From contig CAJYLH010000014.1 in NCBI GenBank assembly GCA_913775525.1, forward strand, positions 107,796 through 171,795: a stretch of DNA of 64,000 bases, in the 5' to 3' direction. Numbering within the stretch: position 1 is the stretch's first letter; each line of letters begins with the position of its first letter. The notes beneath the pieces are model-generated. The model was not told where the DNA came from and ran no database searches. It worked only from the letters and a program-made list of their open reading frames with translations. Source of the DNA: an uncultured Chryseobacterium sp. (GTDB lineage Bacteria; Bacteroidota; Bacteroidia; Flavobacteriales; Weeksellaceae). Of this stretch, positions 8,841 through 17,827 are shown in pieces. Made by a program: the position numbers and the translations under genes.

Positions 8841-9830
8841 ATGAGCAATTTTATAGATTTCAATTCAGCCAAAAAACTCCACGATATGCAGCAGGAACGC
8901 AACAGGATTACCGGACTTTTCAACATACAGTATCCCATCATACAGGCAGGAATGATCTGGCATTCCGGCTGGAAACTGGCATCAGCCGTATCCAATTGCG
9001 GCGGTCTGGGGCTGATCGGAGCAGGAAGCATGTATCCTGATGTTTTACGGGAGAACATCCGGAAATGCAGACAGGCTACCGACAAGCCTTTCGGGGTAAA
9101 TGTCCCTATGCTGTATCCGAACCTGGATGAAGTCATCAACATCATCCTCGAAGAAGGCGTGAAAATTGTCTTTACTTCGGCCGGAAACCCGAAGACCTAT
9201 ACGGAAACCCTTCAGAAAGAAGGACTCAAGGTAGCGCATGTGGTTTCTTCCACAAAATTTGCCGTTAAATGCGAAGATGCCGGGGTGGATGCCATTGTAG
9301 CGGAAGGCTTTGAAGCAGGCGGCCATAACGGAAGGGATGAAACGACAACTTTCTGCCTGATTCCGAATGTGAAGAAACATATATCAAAACCTCTGATCGC
9401 CGCAGGCGGAATCGCTTTGGGAGCACAGATGAAAGCGGCGATGATCCTCGGAGCCGACGGTGTGCAGATCGGGTCCCGTTTTGCCGCTACCCTGGAAGCC
9501 AGTGCCCATGACAACTGGAAAAAGAAAATTACCGAACTCCAGGAAGGGGATACCCATCTCACCCTGAAAGAACTTGCGCCGGTAAGGATGGTCAAAAATA
9601 AATTCTTTAATGAGCTGGAAGGTATTTATACCACCGGAAGGAATACCGAAGCTTTAATTACAGCATTAGGACGTGCCAGAGCCAAACGCGGAATGTTTGA
9701 AGGTGATATGGAAGAAGGTGAACTTGAAATCGGGCAGGTTTCCGCCCTGATTGATGAGGTACTGCCTGTAGAAAGCGTTTTCAATACCCTGCTGAAAGAA
9801 TTTAACGAAGCAGGAATGCCGTCTTTGTAA
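8841..9830 (+). CDS. Nitronate monooxygenase / FabK-like FMN enzyme
   Basis: FMN-dependent TIM-barrel oxidoreductase of the 2-nitropropane dioxygenase family. Visible marks are the N-terminal YPIIQAGMIWHSG, the EGFEAGGHNG segment carrying the catalytic-type His (about residue 160), and the phosphate-binding stretch IAAGGIALGAQM followed by LGADGVQIGSRF near 185-215. 329 aa matches the family. Sequence alone does not separate true nitronate monooxygenase from enoyl-ACP reductase II (FabK). The stop codon overlaps the next start (TAATG), so the hydrolase is translationally coupled. Confidence 0.85.
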   Translation: MSNFIDFNSAKKLHDMQQERNRITGLFNIQYPIIQAGMIWHSGWKLASAVSNCGGLGLIGAGSMYPDVLRENIRKCRQATDKPFGVNVPMLYPNLDEVINIILEEGVKIVFTSAGNPKTYTETLQKEGLKVAHVVSSTKFAVKCEDAGVDAIVAEGFEAGGHNGRDETTTFCLIPNVKKHISKPLIAAGGIALGAQMKAAMILGADGVQIGSRFAATLEASAHDNWKKKITELQEGDTHLTLKELAPVRMVKNKFFNELEGIYTTGRNTEALITALGRARAKRGMFEGDMEEGELEIGQVSALIDEVLPVESVFNTLLKEFNEAGMPSL

Positions 9831-10615
9831 TGACCGACATGACTGAAAAACTTCTTGCCGTTAATGGCAAGAAACTGCATACGGAGTATACCTCAGTTTT
9901 TAAAGGAAGGCCGGTACTGGTTTTCCTGCATGACTCGCTCGGTTCTGCTCAGCTGTGGAGGGAATTTCCTGAAAAACTTTCCCAGGCCGCGCAATGCAAC
10001 GTCTTGCTATATGACCGTTTAGGATACGGGAAATCGTATCCGATGGAGGACCATTACCGTACAAATGATTATATGGAGCTGGAAGCAGATCTGCTGAACA
10101 GCCTCCTGGAAAAGCTGGGCATTTCCGATGCCATTCTTTTCGGACACAGCGATGGCGGGACCATTGCACTGATTGCTGCAGCAAAATACCCTGAAACAAT
10201 AAAGGCTGTTATCTGTGAGGCAGGGCACATTTTTGTAGAAGATATTACAGTACAGGGCGTAAAGGACGCTTTACAGGCTTACCGCACATCCGATCTGGCT
10301 GTACGGCTCCGTAAGTACCATGGAGATAAAGTAGACATATTAGTCAGGGCCTGGACCGAAATCTGGCTGAGTGAAAGGTTCCGCAGCTGGACCATCGAAT
10401 ACCTGCTTCAGGATATTACCTGTCCTTTACTCTTTATCCAGGGAGAGTCTGATGAATATGGCACATTAGATCAGCTGGAAAAGACCGTGAGCCAGGTAAG
10501 CGGAACCGCGGAAAAATATATTATTCCGCATACCGGGCATAGCCCTCATAAAGAAGTTCCTGATAAAGTCATTGCTAGGGCAGCAGAATTTATACAAAGG
10601 ATTTCAGGAGGATAA
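9830..10615 (+). CDS. Alpha/beta hydrolase
   Basis: 261-aa alpha/beta-fold hydrolase. The nucleophile elbow GHSDGG (Ser about residue 104) follows a typical VFLHDSLGSAQLW oxyanion loop. The acid is likely Asp in GESDEYG and the catalytic His is in HTGHSPHKE near the C-terminus. The start ATG overlaps the stop of the preceding oxidoreductase gene, indicating coupling. The substrate is not predictable; this group includes esterases, epoxide hydrolases and C-C hydrolases. Confidence 0.85.
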   Translation: MTDMTEKLLAVNGKKLHTEYTSVFKGRPVLVFLHDSLGSAQLWREFPEKLSQAAQCNVLLYDRLGYGKSYPMEDHYRTNDYMELEADLLNSLLEKLGISDAILFGHSDGGTIALIAAAKYPETIKAVICEAGHIFVEDITVQGVKDALQAYRTSDLAVRLRKYHGDKVDILVRAWTEIWLSERFRSWTIEYLLQDITCPLLFIQGESDEYGTLDQLEKTVSQVSGTAEKYIIPHTGHSPHKEVPDKVIARAAEFIQRISGG

Positions 10616-10654
10616 GCAGCAGTACCTTCCGGATTTGTTATGATCTGAGGTATC

Positions 10655-11272
10655 TCAAAGTGTTTCCCATTCCCTTCTGATGTTTTCCCTGGCCTGGTGT
10701 TCATATTTCATGATGAATTCTTCTGTCTTAAAAATACGGTCCATATCCAGGAAATGGCGGAGTACCTTTTTCCTGCCCGGCCGGTACAGAAAATCCGGAT
10801 AGATAGAATATTCTTTCCTGATCTTTTCGGCATATTCTTGATAAATGGCTGAGTCTTTACCCAGAACAGACAGATCGGCATCGAGAAGATAATTCGTATC
10901 TGCACTGTCAGAACATTCGTGCAACTGCGTGGCGATGATCTGTTCTGTAATCTGCCGGAGAGATGCCGGGTTCAGCTGTAGCTGTCCGAGCCTTTTCTCT
11001 GCAAGGGCTGCACTTTTCTTTTCGTTGGATTTTGAGGAGGCATCATAGATCGCATCATGGTAAAATACTGATAGTGAAACCAGGTCGATATCCTGGATGC
11101 GATCTCTTACCGAATCCAGTTCCCGGAGCATATGCTCCAGGTGTTCAAGAGTGTGATAGTGCCTGCTCTTTTCTGTGTACAGATTTTCAATTTCAGACCA
11201 GAGGTTATCTATCAGCGTATGTTCAGCACTGAACGCCACGCAGGTTTTACGGAATCTTTCCTGTAAAGTCAT
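10655..11272 (-). CDS. HD-superfamily metal-dependent phosphohydrolase (COG4339-like)
   Basis: 205-aa soluble protein of the predicted HD-domain phosphohydrolase group. Metal-ligand motifs are HYHTLEHLEHM (about residues 37-48) and the HD pair in FYHDAIYD (about 70-77). The following helical region contains YLLDADLSVLG with the later conserved Asp. It runs opposite to the preceding pair and is read in the same direction as the rhodanese gene just upstream, though a terminator lies between them. The physiological substrate is unknown; nucleotide hydrolysis is the family guess. Confidence 0.82.
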   Translation of the reverse strand: MTLQERFRKTCVAFSAEHTLIDNLWSEIENLYTEKSRHYHTLEHLEHMLRELDSVRDRIQDIDLVSLSVFYHDAIYDASSKSNEKKSAALAEKRLGQLQLNPASLRQITEQIIATQLHECSDSADTNYLLDADLSVLGKDSAIYQEYAEKIRKEYSIYPDFLYRPGRKKVLRHFLDMDRIFKTEEFIMKYEHQARENIRREWETL

Positions 11273-11285
11273 AGGACTGCTGTAA

Positions 11286-11314
11286 ATAAAAAAGGAACCT
11301 TAAAAAGTTCCTTT
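11286..11314 (-). terminator. Rho-independent terminator overlapping the rhodanese stop
   Basis: On the minus strand, an 8-bp stem AAAGGAAC/GTTCCTTT with an 8-nt loop is followed by T residues. The upstream arm lies inside the last codons of the rhodanese gene. Confidence 0.7.
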
Positions 11315-11599
11315 ATTAGCATCAATAGCGGATTTCAGCTCTGCCCAGCCGCCGCCGTTATATCCTTCTTTAAGGCCCTGATTATTCAGGTACTCCAATG
11401 CTTTTCCGCTTCTGTTTCCGCTTCTGCAGAAAATAATCACAGGCTTTTCAAGAGAAAGGATTTCATCCTGTCTTTCTTCCACTTCACCCAGCGGGATGTT
11501 TTTAGCACCTTCTATATTGCCGTCCATTTCAAGCTCCATCGGCTCACGGACATCGATTAATTCATAATTTCCTGATTGTAATACTTCTGCTAACGACAT
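11300..11599 (-). CDS. Rhodanese-like sulfurtransferase domain protein
   Basis: Single rhodanese domain of 99 aa from the ATG at 11599; longer in-frame starts add unconserved residues. The active-site loop is CRSGNRSG with catalytic Cys near residue 60, preceded by ELIDVREPMEL and NIPLGEV, the usual CDC25/rhodanese features. The likely role is persulfide carrier or sulfur transfer in the cytoplasm. The gene is divergent from queG, whose promoter lies in the ~110-nt gap. Confidence 0.88.
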   Translation of the reverse strand: MSLAEVLQSGNYELIDVREPMELEMDGNIEGAKNIPLGEVEERQDEILSLEKPVIIFCRSGNRSGKALEYLNNQGLKEGYNGGGWAELKSAIDANKGTF

Positions 11600-11690
11600 A
11601 ATTCTTGTAAATTTTAAAGTTAAAATGATAGAGTAAAGGTAGATGAAATGATTCACGTGCCCAAACCCTAACAAATTTATAAAATAATCT

Positions 11691-11698
11691 TAGTTTTG
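11691..11698 (+). promoter_or_regulatory. Putative -7 element TAGTTTTG for queG
   Basis: Exact TAnnTTTG match 13-20 nt upstream of the ATG at 11711. It implies a very short leader and argues against the TTG at 11696, which lies inside the motif. Confidence 0.45.
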
Positions 11699-11710
11699 CA
11701 AGGTGAAATT

Positions 11711-12676
11711 ATGAATTCAAATGCCGAAAAATATTCCCAGCTGATTAAATCCAAAGCCAAAAGCTTCGGATTCCAGAATTGTGGGATTTCGGCAGCAGAC
11801 TTCCTGGAAGAAGATGCGCGCCCATTGGAAGCCTGGCTGAAGAATAATTTCCATGGCGAGATGAAGTATATGGAGAACCATTTTGACAAAAGGCTCGATC
11901 CGAGGCTTTTGGTGGAAGGTTCGAAATCTGTCATTTCACTTTCCTACAACTATTTCCCTGAAGAGAAAATTTCCCCGCTGGAGAATTTTAAGATTTCCAA
12001 ATATGCGTATGCCGAAGATTACCATGAAGTGATCAAAGAAATCCTTCGCGAAATGGTAGCACAGCTTCAGGAAGAAATCGGGGATTTCGGGTTCAGGGTT
12101 TTTGTAGATTCTGCTCCTGTCATGGAGCGGAGCTGGGCACGGAAATCCGGTATCGGCTGGGTAGGCAAGAATGCCAACCTGATTACCAGGCAAAGCGGTT
12201 CCTTTTATTTCCTGGCGGAAATCATCTGCGATCTTGAGCTGGTACCGGACCACGCTACCACAGATCATTGCGGAACCTGCCGCAAATGCATGGATGCATG
12301 CCCTACGCAGGCTATTGTTTCTGAAAAAATAGTGGATGGCAGCAAATGCATATCCTATGCAACCATAGAGCTAAGGGATGAAATTCCTGTTCATTTCAAA
12401 GATAAAATGGACGACTGGATGTTCGGATGTGATATCTGCCAGGACGTATGCCCGTGGAACCGGTTTGCAGCTCCCAACCTTCAGACCAGATTCAGGCCTA
12501 ATGAAGCCCTGAAAAGTTTCAGGAAAGGAGAGTGGAAAGAACTCACCCAGGAACTTTTCTCAGAAATCTTCAGGAAGTCTCCGGTGAAGAGAACCAAATT
12601 TGCAGGGCTGAAACGCAATATAGAATTCCTGGAACAGTCTTCCGGAACTAAGAGCGACCGTATGCCCTTAAAATAA
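11711..12676 (+). CDS. queG: Epoxyqueuosine reductase QueG
   Basis: Cobalamin- and iron-sulfur-dependent enzyme that reduces epoxyqueuosine to queuosine in tRNA, the last step of queuosine synthesis. About 321 aa from ATG 11711. Visible features are the N-terminal DUF1730 region, a segment with SAPVMERSWARKSGIGWVGKN, and two ferredoxin-like cysteine groups: CGTCRKCMDACPT, then CISY and CDICQDVCPW. All eight cluster cysteines appear present. The length is typical for QueG lacking the C-terminal HEAT repeats. Confidence 0.95.
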   Translation: MNSNAEKYSQLIKSKAKSFGFQNCGISAADFLEEDARPLEAWLKNNFHGEMKYMENHFDKRLDPRLLVEGSKSVISLSYNYFPEEKISPLENFKISKYAYAEDYHEVIKEILREMVAQLQEEIGDFGFRVFVDSAPVMERSWARKSGIGWVGKNANLITRQSGSFYFLAEIICDLELVPDHATTDHCGTCRKCMDACPTQAIVSEKIVDGSKCISYATIELRDEIPVHFKDKMDDWMFGCDICQDVCPWNRFAAPNLQTRFRPNEALKSFRKGEWKELTQELFSEIFRKSPVKRTKFAGLKRNIEFLEQSSGTKSDRMPLK

Positions 12677-12845
12677 AAATGATTTTCAGCAGACCGGATG
12701 GTCACGCAGAAAATCAGCGTTTTTTCTGGATTCTTTTAGGAGCTGTCTTTACTCTTAAGGTGAACCGCTTCTGTGACTTGGATTTTTTATGCATATTATT
12801 TCATATTTGATACTTAAATTTAGCTATTTTTCCGATTAAAACAAA

Positions 12846-12853
12846 TAGTTTTG
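12846..12853 (+). promoter_or_regulatory. Putative -7 element TAGTTTTG upstream of DUF2459 gene
   Basis: Matches TAnnTTTG about 46 nt before the ATG at 12900. No good -33 element seen. The rest of the 12677-12899 gap is AT-rich, and I see nothing else in it. Confidence 0.4.
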
Positions 12854-12899
12854 CAAAAAAATGAATATTAAATTCTATTGAACCCATTGTAACATAAAT

Positions 12900-13577
12900 A
12901 TGAAAAAAGTGTTGATACTCATCCTTAAAATTTTAGCCGGCTTTATCGGGATTGTGGTCCTGTATATAATCCTTGCTCTTGCCCTTCCCTATATAGAAGT
13001 CCGTGCAAAAGATGACGGCAATCCTAAAGAGGTACCGGTATATATCTATACCAATGGAGTGCACACAGACATCGTAATGCCGGTGAAAAATGAATGGCAG
13101 GATTGGAGTGCAGTTATTCCTTACAGCAATACAAAATCAAAAAAAGGCGATTACAGTTACATCGGTATCGGTTGGGGAGACAAAGGTTTTTACCTGGATA
13201 CACCTACCTGGGCGGACCTGAAATTTTCAACAGCTTTCAAAGCGGCCTTCTGGCTGAGCGAATCTGCCATGCACTGTACCTATTACCGGACGATGAAAGA
13301 AGGTACCGACTGTAAAAAGATCATGATCAGCAAGCAACAGTACCAAGCACTCGTCCGTTTTGTAGAAGATAAATTTGACAGGGATACAAACGGGAATTTC
13401 ATCTATGTTCCCACCAATGCAGTCTATGGGGATACGGATGCCTTTTATGATGCCAAAGGAACGTACAGCTTTGCCTACACCTGCAATACCTGGACTAATA
13501 ACGCACTGAAAGCTGCGGGGCAGAAAGCAGCCTTATGGACAGCCTCCGACTTCGGGATTTTTCAGCATTATAAATAA
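12900..13577 (+). CDS. TIGR02117/DUF2459 family membrane-anchored protein
   Basis: 225-aa protein with one N-terminal membrane anchor (about residues 5-30) and an extracytoplasmic domain of the DUF2459 family. NGVHTDIVMPV (about 52) holds a conserved His and CNTWTNNAL (about 195) a conserved Cys. The arrangement resembles a permuted papain/NlpC-type Cys-His fold, so hydrolase or amidase activity is possible but unproven. A terminator follows; the gene stands alone. Confidence 0.8.
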   Translation: MKKVLILILKILAGFIGIVVLYIILALALPYIEVRAKDDGNPKEVPVYIYTNGVHTDIVMPVKNEWQDWSAVIPYSNTKSKKGDYSYIGIGWGDKGFYLDTPTWADLKFSTAFKAAFWLSESAMHCTYYRTMKEGTDCKKIMISKQQYQALVRFVEDKFDRDTNGNFIYVPTNAVYGDTDAFYDAKGTYSFAYTCNTWTNNALKAAGQKAALWTASDFGIFQHYK

Positions 13578-13600
13578 TATCCCATACATAAACCTTACAA

Positions 13601-13628
13601 AGCCATTCTTCCAGAATGGTTTTTTTTA
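13601..13628 (+). terminator. Rho-independent terminator after DUF2459 gene
   Basis: 7-bp stem CCATTCT/AGAATGG with a 3-nt loop followed by eight T. Downstream to 13847 the gap is AT-rich with no recognisable feature before the next promoter. Confidence 0.85.
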
Positions 13629-13847
13629 TGGCGTATTCTTTAAATATTCAACATTTGTAAGACAATTATCCAAATGGGATAAATATAATTTCACAACATC
13701 CCGAATTATGCGAGGGTTGGCAGATAAATTGTATTCTTACACAAAACAGAACTTCACTGATGAAAATTATACATGGACAGATGGATCTTATCTGAAGTTT
13801 TAGTTTTAAAAATTTGTTTATAAATATACTTTATTTTAACTTTATTG

Positions 13848-13855
13848 TATATTTG
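13848..13855 (+). promoter_or_regulatory. Putative -7 element TATATTTG for the carotenoid operon
   Basis: TAnnTTTG match 20 nt upstream of the marR-type start at 13875; all following genes to the photolyase lie in one direction without a clear terminator. Confidence 0.5.
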
Positions 13856-13874
13856 TATACTAAATGTTCATAGC

Positions 13875-14567
13875 ATGAATATAGACACTTCAATTTTAAA
13901 AGATACATTCCTCCTCCTTGAACAGTTTCATACTGATAATTCAACCGGGCAATATACTTCCGACATTGAAGGTTTTAAAAACTGGATTGCTGACTCACAA
14001 CCTGCGGATAACAAAGCCGATATTCAGATCATTGAAGCAGAATGGGAAGGCAAATCCGGAGGAAGAACAGCAGAAAGCGTCATCAGTACACTGCTGGTGC
14101 ACCTGAACAGATATGCCAAGGCATACTCAAGGTCAGCTATTTCAGGTTCAGGCTTTGCCACGCAGGAAGACTTCATATTTCTGATTAATCTGAAAGCTTT
14201 CGGAGCAATGACTAAAATGGAGCTGATTAAAAAAAATGTCCATGAAAAACCAGCCGGGATTTTAATCATTAACAGGCTCATAAAACAGGGCTGGGCTGAA
14301 CAGACCGATTCCGAAACAGACCGAAGGACAAAAGTGATCAGGATAACGGAGCAGGGCAAGGAAGCATTGGAAAACCAGATGCAGAAAATCCGGAAAGCCA
14401 CCCATATTGTTGCAGGAAACCTGAGCAGAAAAGAAAAACTGGACCTGATCCGCCTGCTGGACAAGCTGGATAAATTTCATAACCCCATTTATAACCAGAA
14501 TATAGATCCGGGAAGCCTTATTGATACCGTATACAGGGAATATCCCTTTGAAAAAAATAATATATGA
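13875..14567 (+). CDS. MarR-family transcriptional regulator of the carotenoid operon
   Basis: 230-aa winged-helix regulator. The MarR DNA-binding region lies around residues 115-185: FGAMTKMELIKKN, then GILIINRLIKQGW and the wing DRRTKVIRITEQGKEAL. The ~100-residue N-terminal part is longer than in minimal MarR proteins. I start at ATG 13875 (MNIDTS) rather than the upstream ATG at 13845, which overlaps the -7 box. The stop overlaps the crtI start (ATGA). As first gene of the operon it probably autoregulates it; the ligand is unknown. Confidence 0.85.
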   Translation: MNIDTSILKDTFLLLEQFHTDNSTGQYTSDIEGFKNWIADSQPADNKADIQIIEAEWEGKSGGRTAESVISTLLVHLNRYAKAYSRSAISGSGFATQEDFIFLINLKAFGAMTKMELIKKNVHEKPAGILIINRLIKQGWAEQTDSETDRRTKVIRITEQGKEALENQMQKIRKATHIVAGNLSRKEKLDLIRLLDKLDKFHNPIYNQNIDPGSLIDTVYREYPFEKNNI

Positions 14568-16036
14568 AAAAGAAAATAGCCATCATAGGTTCAGGATTTT
14601 CAGGATTGTCCGCTGCATCCTATGCTGCAAAAGAGGGGCATGAGGTTCATGTCTTTGAAAAAAACAGTAGCGCCGGAGGCAGGGCAAGACAGTTCAGGAC
14701 TGATCATGGTTATGTATTCGATATGGGACCGAGCTGGTACTGGATGCCGGATATTATCGAATCTTTTTTCGGTGATTTCGGAAGGCAGTCATCGGATTTT
14801 TATGAACTGGTTCCCCTGAACCCGCAGTTTGAAATGGTCTTTTCAGACGGAACCATGAGTGTTCCGCAAAATTATACTGAAATGAAAGACCTGTTCGAGA
14901 AAACAGAACCCGGAGCAGGCAGGAAACTGAATGAGTTCATGAATGATGCGCAGTATAAATATGAAGTCGGGATGAAAGACTTTGTGAACAAACCCTGCTA
15001 CTCGTGGTTTGAATTCATGTCTCCTAAAATTGCCAAAAGTGCTCTGAAGCTTGATCTCTTAACCAACTTCCACCGTTTTGTCAGAAAATATTTCACCCAT
15101 CCGAAGCTGATTATGCTGATGGAATTTCCGGTAATTTTCCTGGGAGCAGCACCCAAAGATATTCCGGCTCTGTACAGTTTGATGAACTATGGAGGATATA
15201 AGCTAGGTACCTGGTATCCGATGGGTGGTTTTGCCAGGGTTATAGATGCCATGAAAGAAGTTGCGGAAGATCAGGGCGTACATTTTCATTTTAACAGTGC
15301 TGTTGAGCGTTTCAGCATCCATAACGGAAAAGTAACGGCTTTGGCAACTGAAAGCGGCGATGCCGAATTTGATACGGTTATTGCCTCTTCCGATTATCAT
15401 CATACAGAGCAGGCCTTGCTTCCTGAAGAATTCCGGAATTATACGGAAGAATACTGGAAAAAACGCACATTCGCGCCTTCATGCCTTATTTATTATCTCG
15501 GAATCAGGGAGAAGATCGAAGGTCTGAAACACCATACCCTCTTTTTTGAAAACGATCTGGATCTTCATACCCATGAGATCTATACGGATAAAAAATGGCC
15601 CGCAGAACCTTTGTTCTATGTCTGCTGCCCATCTAAAACTGACCCGCACGTGGCGCCGGAAGGATGTGAGAACGTTTTCCTGCTGATGCCTGTGGCAACG
15701 GGCATAGAGGACAATGAAGAGATCAGGGAACAATATTTCCACGAAATGATCGGCAGGCTTGAAAAACATACCGGTTCAGAAAACCTTCTTTCTAAGATAG
15801 AATACAAGAAAAGCTACTGCATCCGTGATTTTAAAGAAGATTATAATGCCTACGAGGGCAATGCCTACGGACTCGCCAATACCTTATCACAAACTGCCGT
15901 ACTGAAACCCTCGCTCAGAAACAAAAAGTTAAAGAACCTTTTCTATACAGGGCAGCTTACTGTACCGGGACCCGGAGTGCCTCCATCCATCATCTCGGGT
16001 AAGATTGCTGCAAGAGAAGCCACCAAAATAAATTGA
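14564..16036 (+). CDS. crtI: Phytoene desaturase (CrtI type)
   Basis: FAD-dependent membrane-associated enzyme introducing double bonds into phytoene to give lycopene. 490 aa with the N-terminal dinucleotide fold IGSGFSGLSAASYAAKEG (about 7-24) and AGGRA downstream. The C-terminal CrtI signature region YTGQLTVPGPGVPPSIISGK is at about 463-482. It is coupled to the regulator by ATGA overlap and followed 1 nt later by crtB. Lycopene is the likely product given the downstream cyclase and hydroxylase, though the number of desaturation steps is inferred. Confidence 0.95.
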   Translation: MKKKIAIIGSGFSGLSAASYAAKEGHEVHVFEKNSSAGGRARQFRTDHGYVFDMGPSWYWMPDIIESFFGDFGRQSSDFYELVPLNPQFEMVFSDGTMSVPQNYTEMKDLFEKTEPGAGRKLNEFMNDAQYKYEVGMKDFVNKPCYSWFEFMSPKIAKSALKLDLLTNFHRFVRKYFTHPKLIMLMEFPVIFLGAAPKDIPALYSLMNYGGYKLGTWYPMGGFARVIDAMKEVAEDQGVHFHFNSAVERFSIHNGKVTALATESGDAEFDTVIASSDYHHTEQALLPEEFRNYTEEYWKKRTFAPSCLIYYLGIREKIEGLKHHTLFFENDLDLHTHEIYTDKKWPAEPLFYVCCPSKTDPHVAPEGCENVFLLMPVATGIEDNEEIREQYFHEMIGRLEKHTGSENLLSKIEYKKSYCIRDFKEDYNAYEGNAYGLANTLSQTAVLKPSLRNKKLKNLFYTGQLTVPGPGVPPSIISGKIAAREATKIN

Positions 16037-16037
16037 T

Positions 16038-16874
16038 ATGAAAAAATTATTTGATGATCTGTCTTATAAAATAAGCAAACAGACCACCCAGCAGTACAGC
16101 ACGAGCTTTTCACTGGGCATTATGGCCCTATCTCCGAAAATCAGGAATCCTATTTATGCTATCTACGGATATGTAAGACTCGCGGATGAAATTGTAGACA
16201 GCTTTCACGGGTATGATAAGGAAAAACTCCTGGCTAAATTTAAAGAGGATACTTTTCAGGCTTTAGAAGACGGGATTTCCCTGAACCCGATCCTGCAATC
16301 TTTCCAGGAAACCGTAAAAAAATATGATATTGACCGTACACTCATCATCCAGTTTTTGAAAAGTATGGAAATGGATCTTCAGAAGATTGATTACGATTCG
16401 GATCTTTATAAAGAATATATTTTAGGCTCAGCTGAGGTGGTGGGACTGATGTGCCTGCAGATATTTGTGGAAGGGGATACCAAAGAATATGAAAGGCTGA
16501 AGCCATTTGCCATGAAACTGGGTTCTGCATTCCAAAAAGTAAATTTCCTGAGGGATATGAAAGATGACTATCAGGTATTGGGCAGGACTTATTTTCCGGA
16601 TGTTGATATCTCGTATTTCGATAATTCGGTAAAATCGAGTATTGAAAAGGATATCGAGCAGGAGTTCCGTGAAGCACTGGAAGGCATCAGGAAACTGCCA
16701 AGCTCTTCCCGTTTCGGGGTTTATCTGGCTTACCGGTATTATATTTCGCTGTTCAGGAAGATCAGAAGGACATCGGCTGCTAAGATGATCAACCAGCGCA
16801 TCCGCATTTCCAACGGCAGGAAGATTTCCCTGATGATGGGCTGCTATCTTCAGTATAAAACATCTTTCTTATAG
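16038..16874 (+). CDS. crtB: Phytoene synthase
   Basis: Condenses two GGPP into phytoene, the first committed carotenoid step. 278 aa of the squalene/phytoene synthase family, with the first Asp-rich motif in RLADEIVDSFHG (about 49-60) and the second in FLRDMKDDYQVLGRTYFP (about 170-187). The gene starts directly after the crtI stop. No GGPP synthase gene (crtE) lies in this window, so the precursor enzyme is encoded elsewhere. Confidence 0.94.
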   Translation: MKKLFDDLSYKISKQTTQQYSTSFSLGIMALSPKIRNPIYAIYGYVRLADEIVDSFHGYDKEKLLAKFKEDTFQALEDGISLNPILQSFQETVKKYDIDRTLIIQFLKSMEMDLQKIDYDSDLYKEYILGSAEVVGLMCLQIFVEGDTKEYERLKPFAMKLGSAFQKVNFLRDMKDDYQVLGRTYFPDVDISYFDNSVKSSIEKDIEQEFREALEGIRKLPSSSRFGVYLAYRYYISLFRKIRRTSAAKMINQRIRISNGRKISLMMGCYLQYKTSFL

Positions 16875-16900
16875 CATAATCTCAACTCAGGAAAAAGATA

Positions 16901-17362
16901 ATGGTACACACACTTGTAAGGGAACAGCAGCTGAACTGCGATATAGAAACCGCATGGAAATTTTTTTCCTCTGCACATAACCTTTCTAAAATAACGCCTA
17001 AGGACATGAACTTCATTGTTCGGACACCGCTGGATAATGATGAGATTTACGAAGGCATGATCATAGACTATTATGTATCTCCGCTTTTCGGGATCAAAAT
17101 GGAGTGGCAAACTGAAATTACGCAGGTTTCGCATCATAAAAGCTTTACCGATTTCCAGAAAAAAGGACCGTACAAGCTTTGGAACCACCACCATGAATTT
17201 ATAGAAAATGAACAAGGTGTTCTGATGAAAGACAGGGTAGACTATGAACTGCCGATGGGATTCCTGGGAGAGATCGCCCACAGTATCCTTGTGAAAAAGA
17301 AAGTGGAGAATATTTTCAGCTACCGCCACCGGATACTGGAAGAAATGTTTAATAAAAAATAA
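16901..17362 (+). CDS. SRPBCC/START-like ligand-binding protein in carotenoid operon
   Basis: 153-aa protein of the SRPBCC (START/Bet v1-like) superfamily. The N-terminal strand and helix LVREQQLNCDIETAWKFFSS and later FTDFQKKGPYKLWNHHHEF are typical, giving a hydrophobic cavity fold. Genes of this kind occur in flavobacterial carotenoid operons between crtB and crtZ; a role in binding a carotenoid or lipid intermediate is an inference. Spacing is 26 nt after crtB and 5 nt before crtZ, so it is operonic. Confidence 0.82.
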   Translation: MVHTLVREQQLNCDIETAWKFFSSAHNLSKITPKDMNFIVRTPLDNDEIYEGMIIDYYVSPLFGIKMEWQTEITQVSHHKSFTDFQKKGPYKLWNHHHEFIENEQGVLMKDRVDYELPMGFLGEIAHSILVKKKVENIFSYRHRILEEMFNKK

Positions 17363-17367
17363 CCGTC

Positions 17368-17826
17368 ATGAATTTTCTTATTGTTGTCATTACGTTTTTT
17401 ACCATGGAAGGCATTACATGGCTCATCCATAAATACATCATGCACGGTTTGCTCTGGAAACTGCATAAGGACCACCATGACCACAGCAACGAGGGCCATA
17501 TGGAAAAAAACGACTATTTCTTTGTCATCTTTGCAGTGCCTACGATTATCCTGATGTATCTGGGAACCGTACAGGGATTTAATTTTTACTTTTATATTGC
17601 CCTGGGAATTACGCTCTACGGAATGGCTTATTTTTTCGTTCATGATATATTCATCCATCAGCGGATCAAAGTGTTGAGGGATACTCAGAACCCTTATCTG
17701 CTGGCCATCAGACGCGCTCACAAGCAGCATCATAAGCATACCGGGAAAGAACACGGAGAATGTTTCGGGTTTCTGTGGGTGCCGGTAAAATATTTCAGGA
17801 TGTATTTTAATAAGAAAAAAGCCTGA
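17368..17826 (+). CDS. crtZ: Beta-carotene hydroxylase CrtZ
   Basis: Non-haem di-iron membrane hydroxylase converting beta-carotene to zeaxanthin. 152 aa with the fatty-acid-hydroxylase histidine clusters: HKYIMHG, HKDHHDH, HDIFIHQR and HKQHHKHTGKEH. Several hydrophobic segments lie between. It sits 1 nt before the lycopene cyclase gene, consistent with a zeaxanthin-type yellow pigment. Confidence 0.94.
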   Translation: MNFLIVVITFFTMEGITWLIHKYIMHGLLWKLHKDHHDHSNEGHMEKNDYFFVIFAVPTIILMYLGTVQGFNFYFYIALGITLYGMAYFFVHDIFIHQRIKVLRDTQNPYLLAIRRAHKQHHKHTGKEHGECFGFLWVPVKYFRMYFNKKKA

Positions 17827-17827
17827 T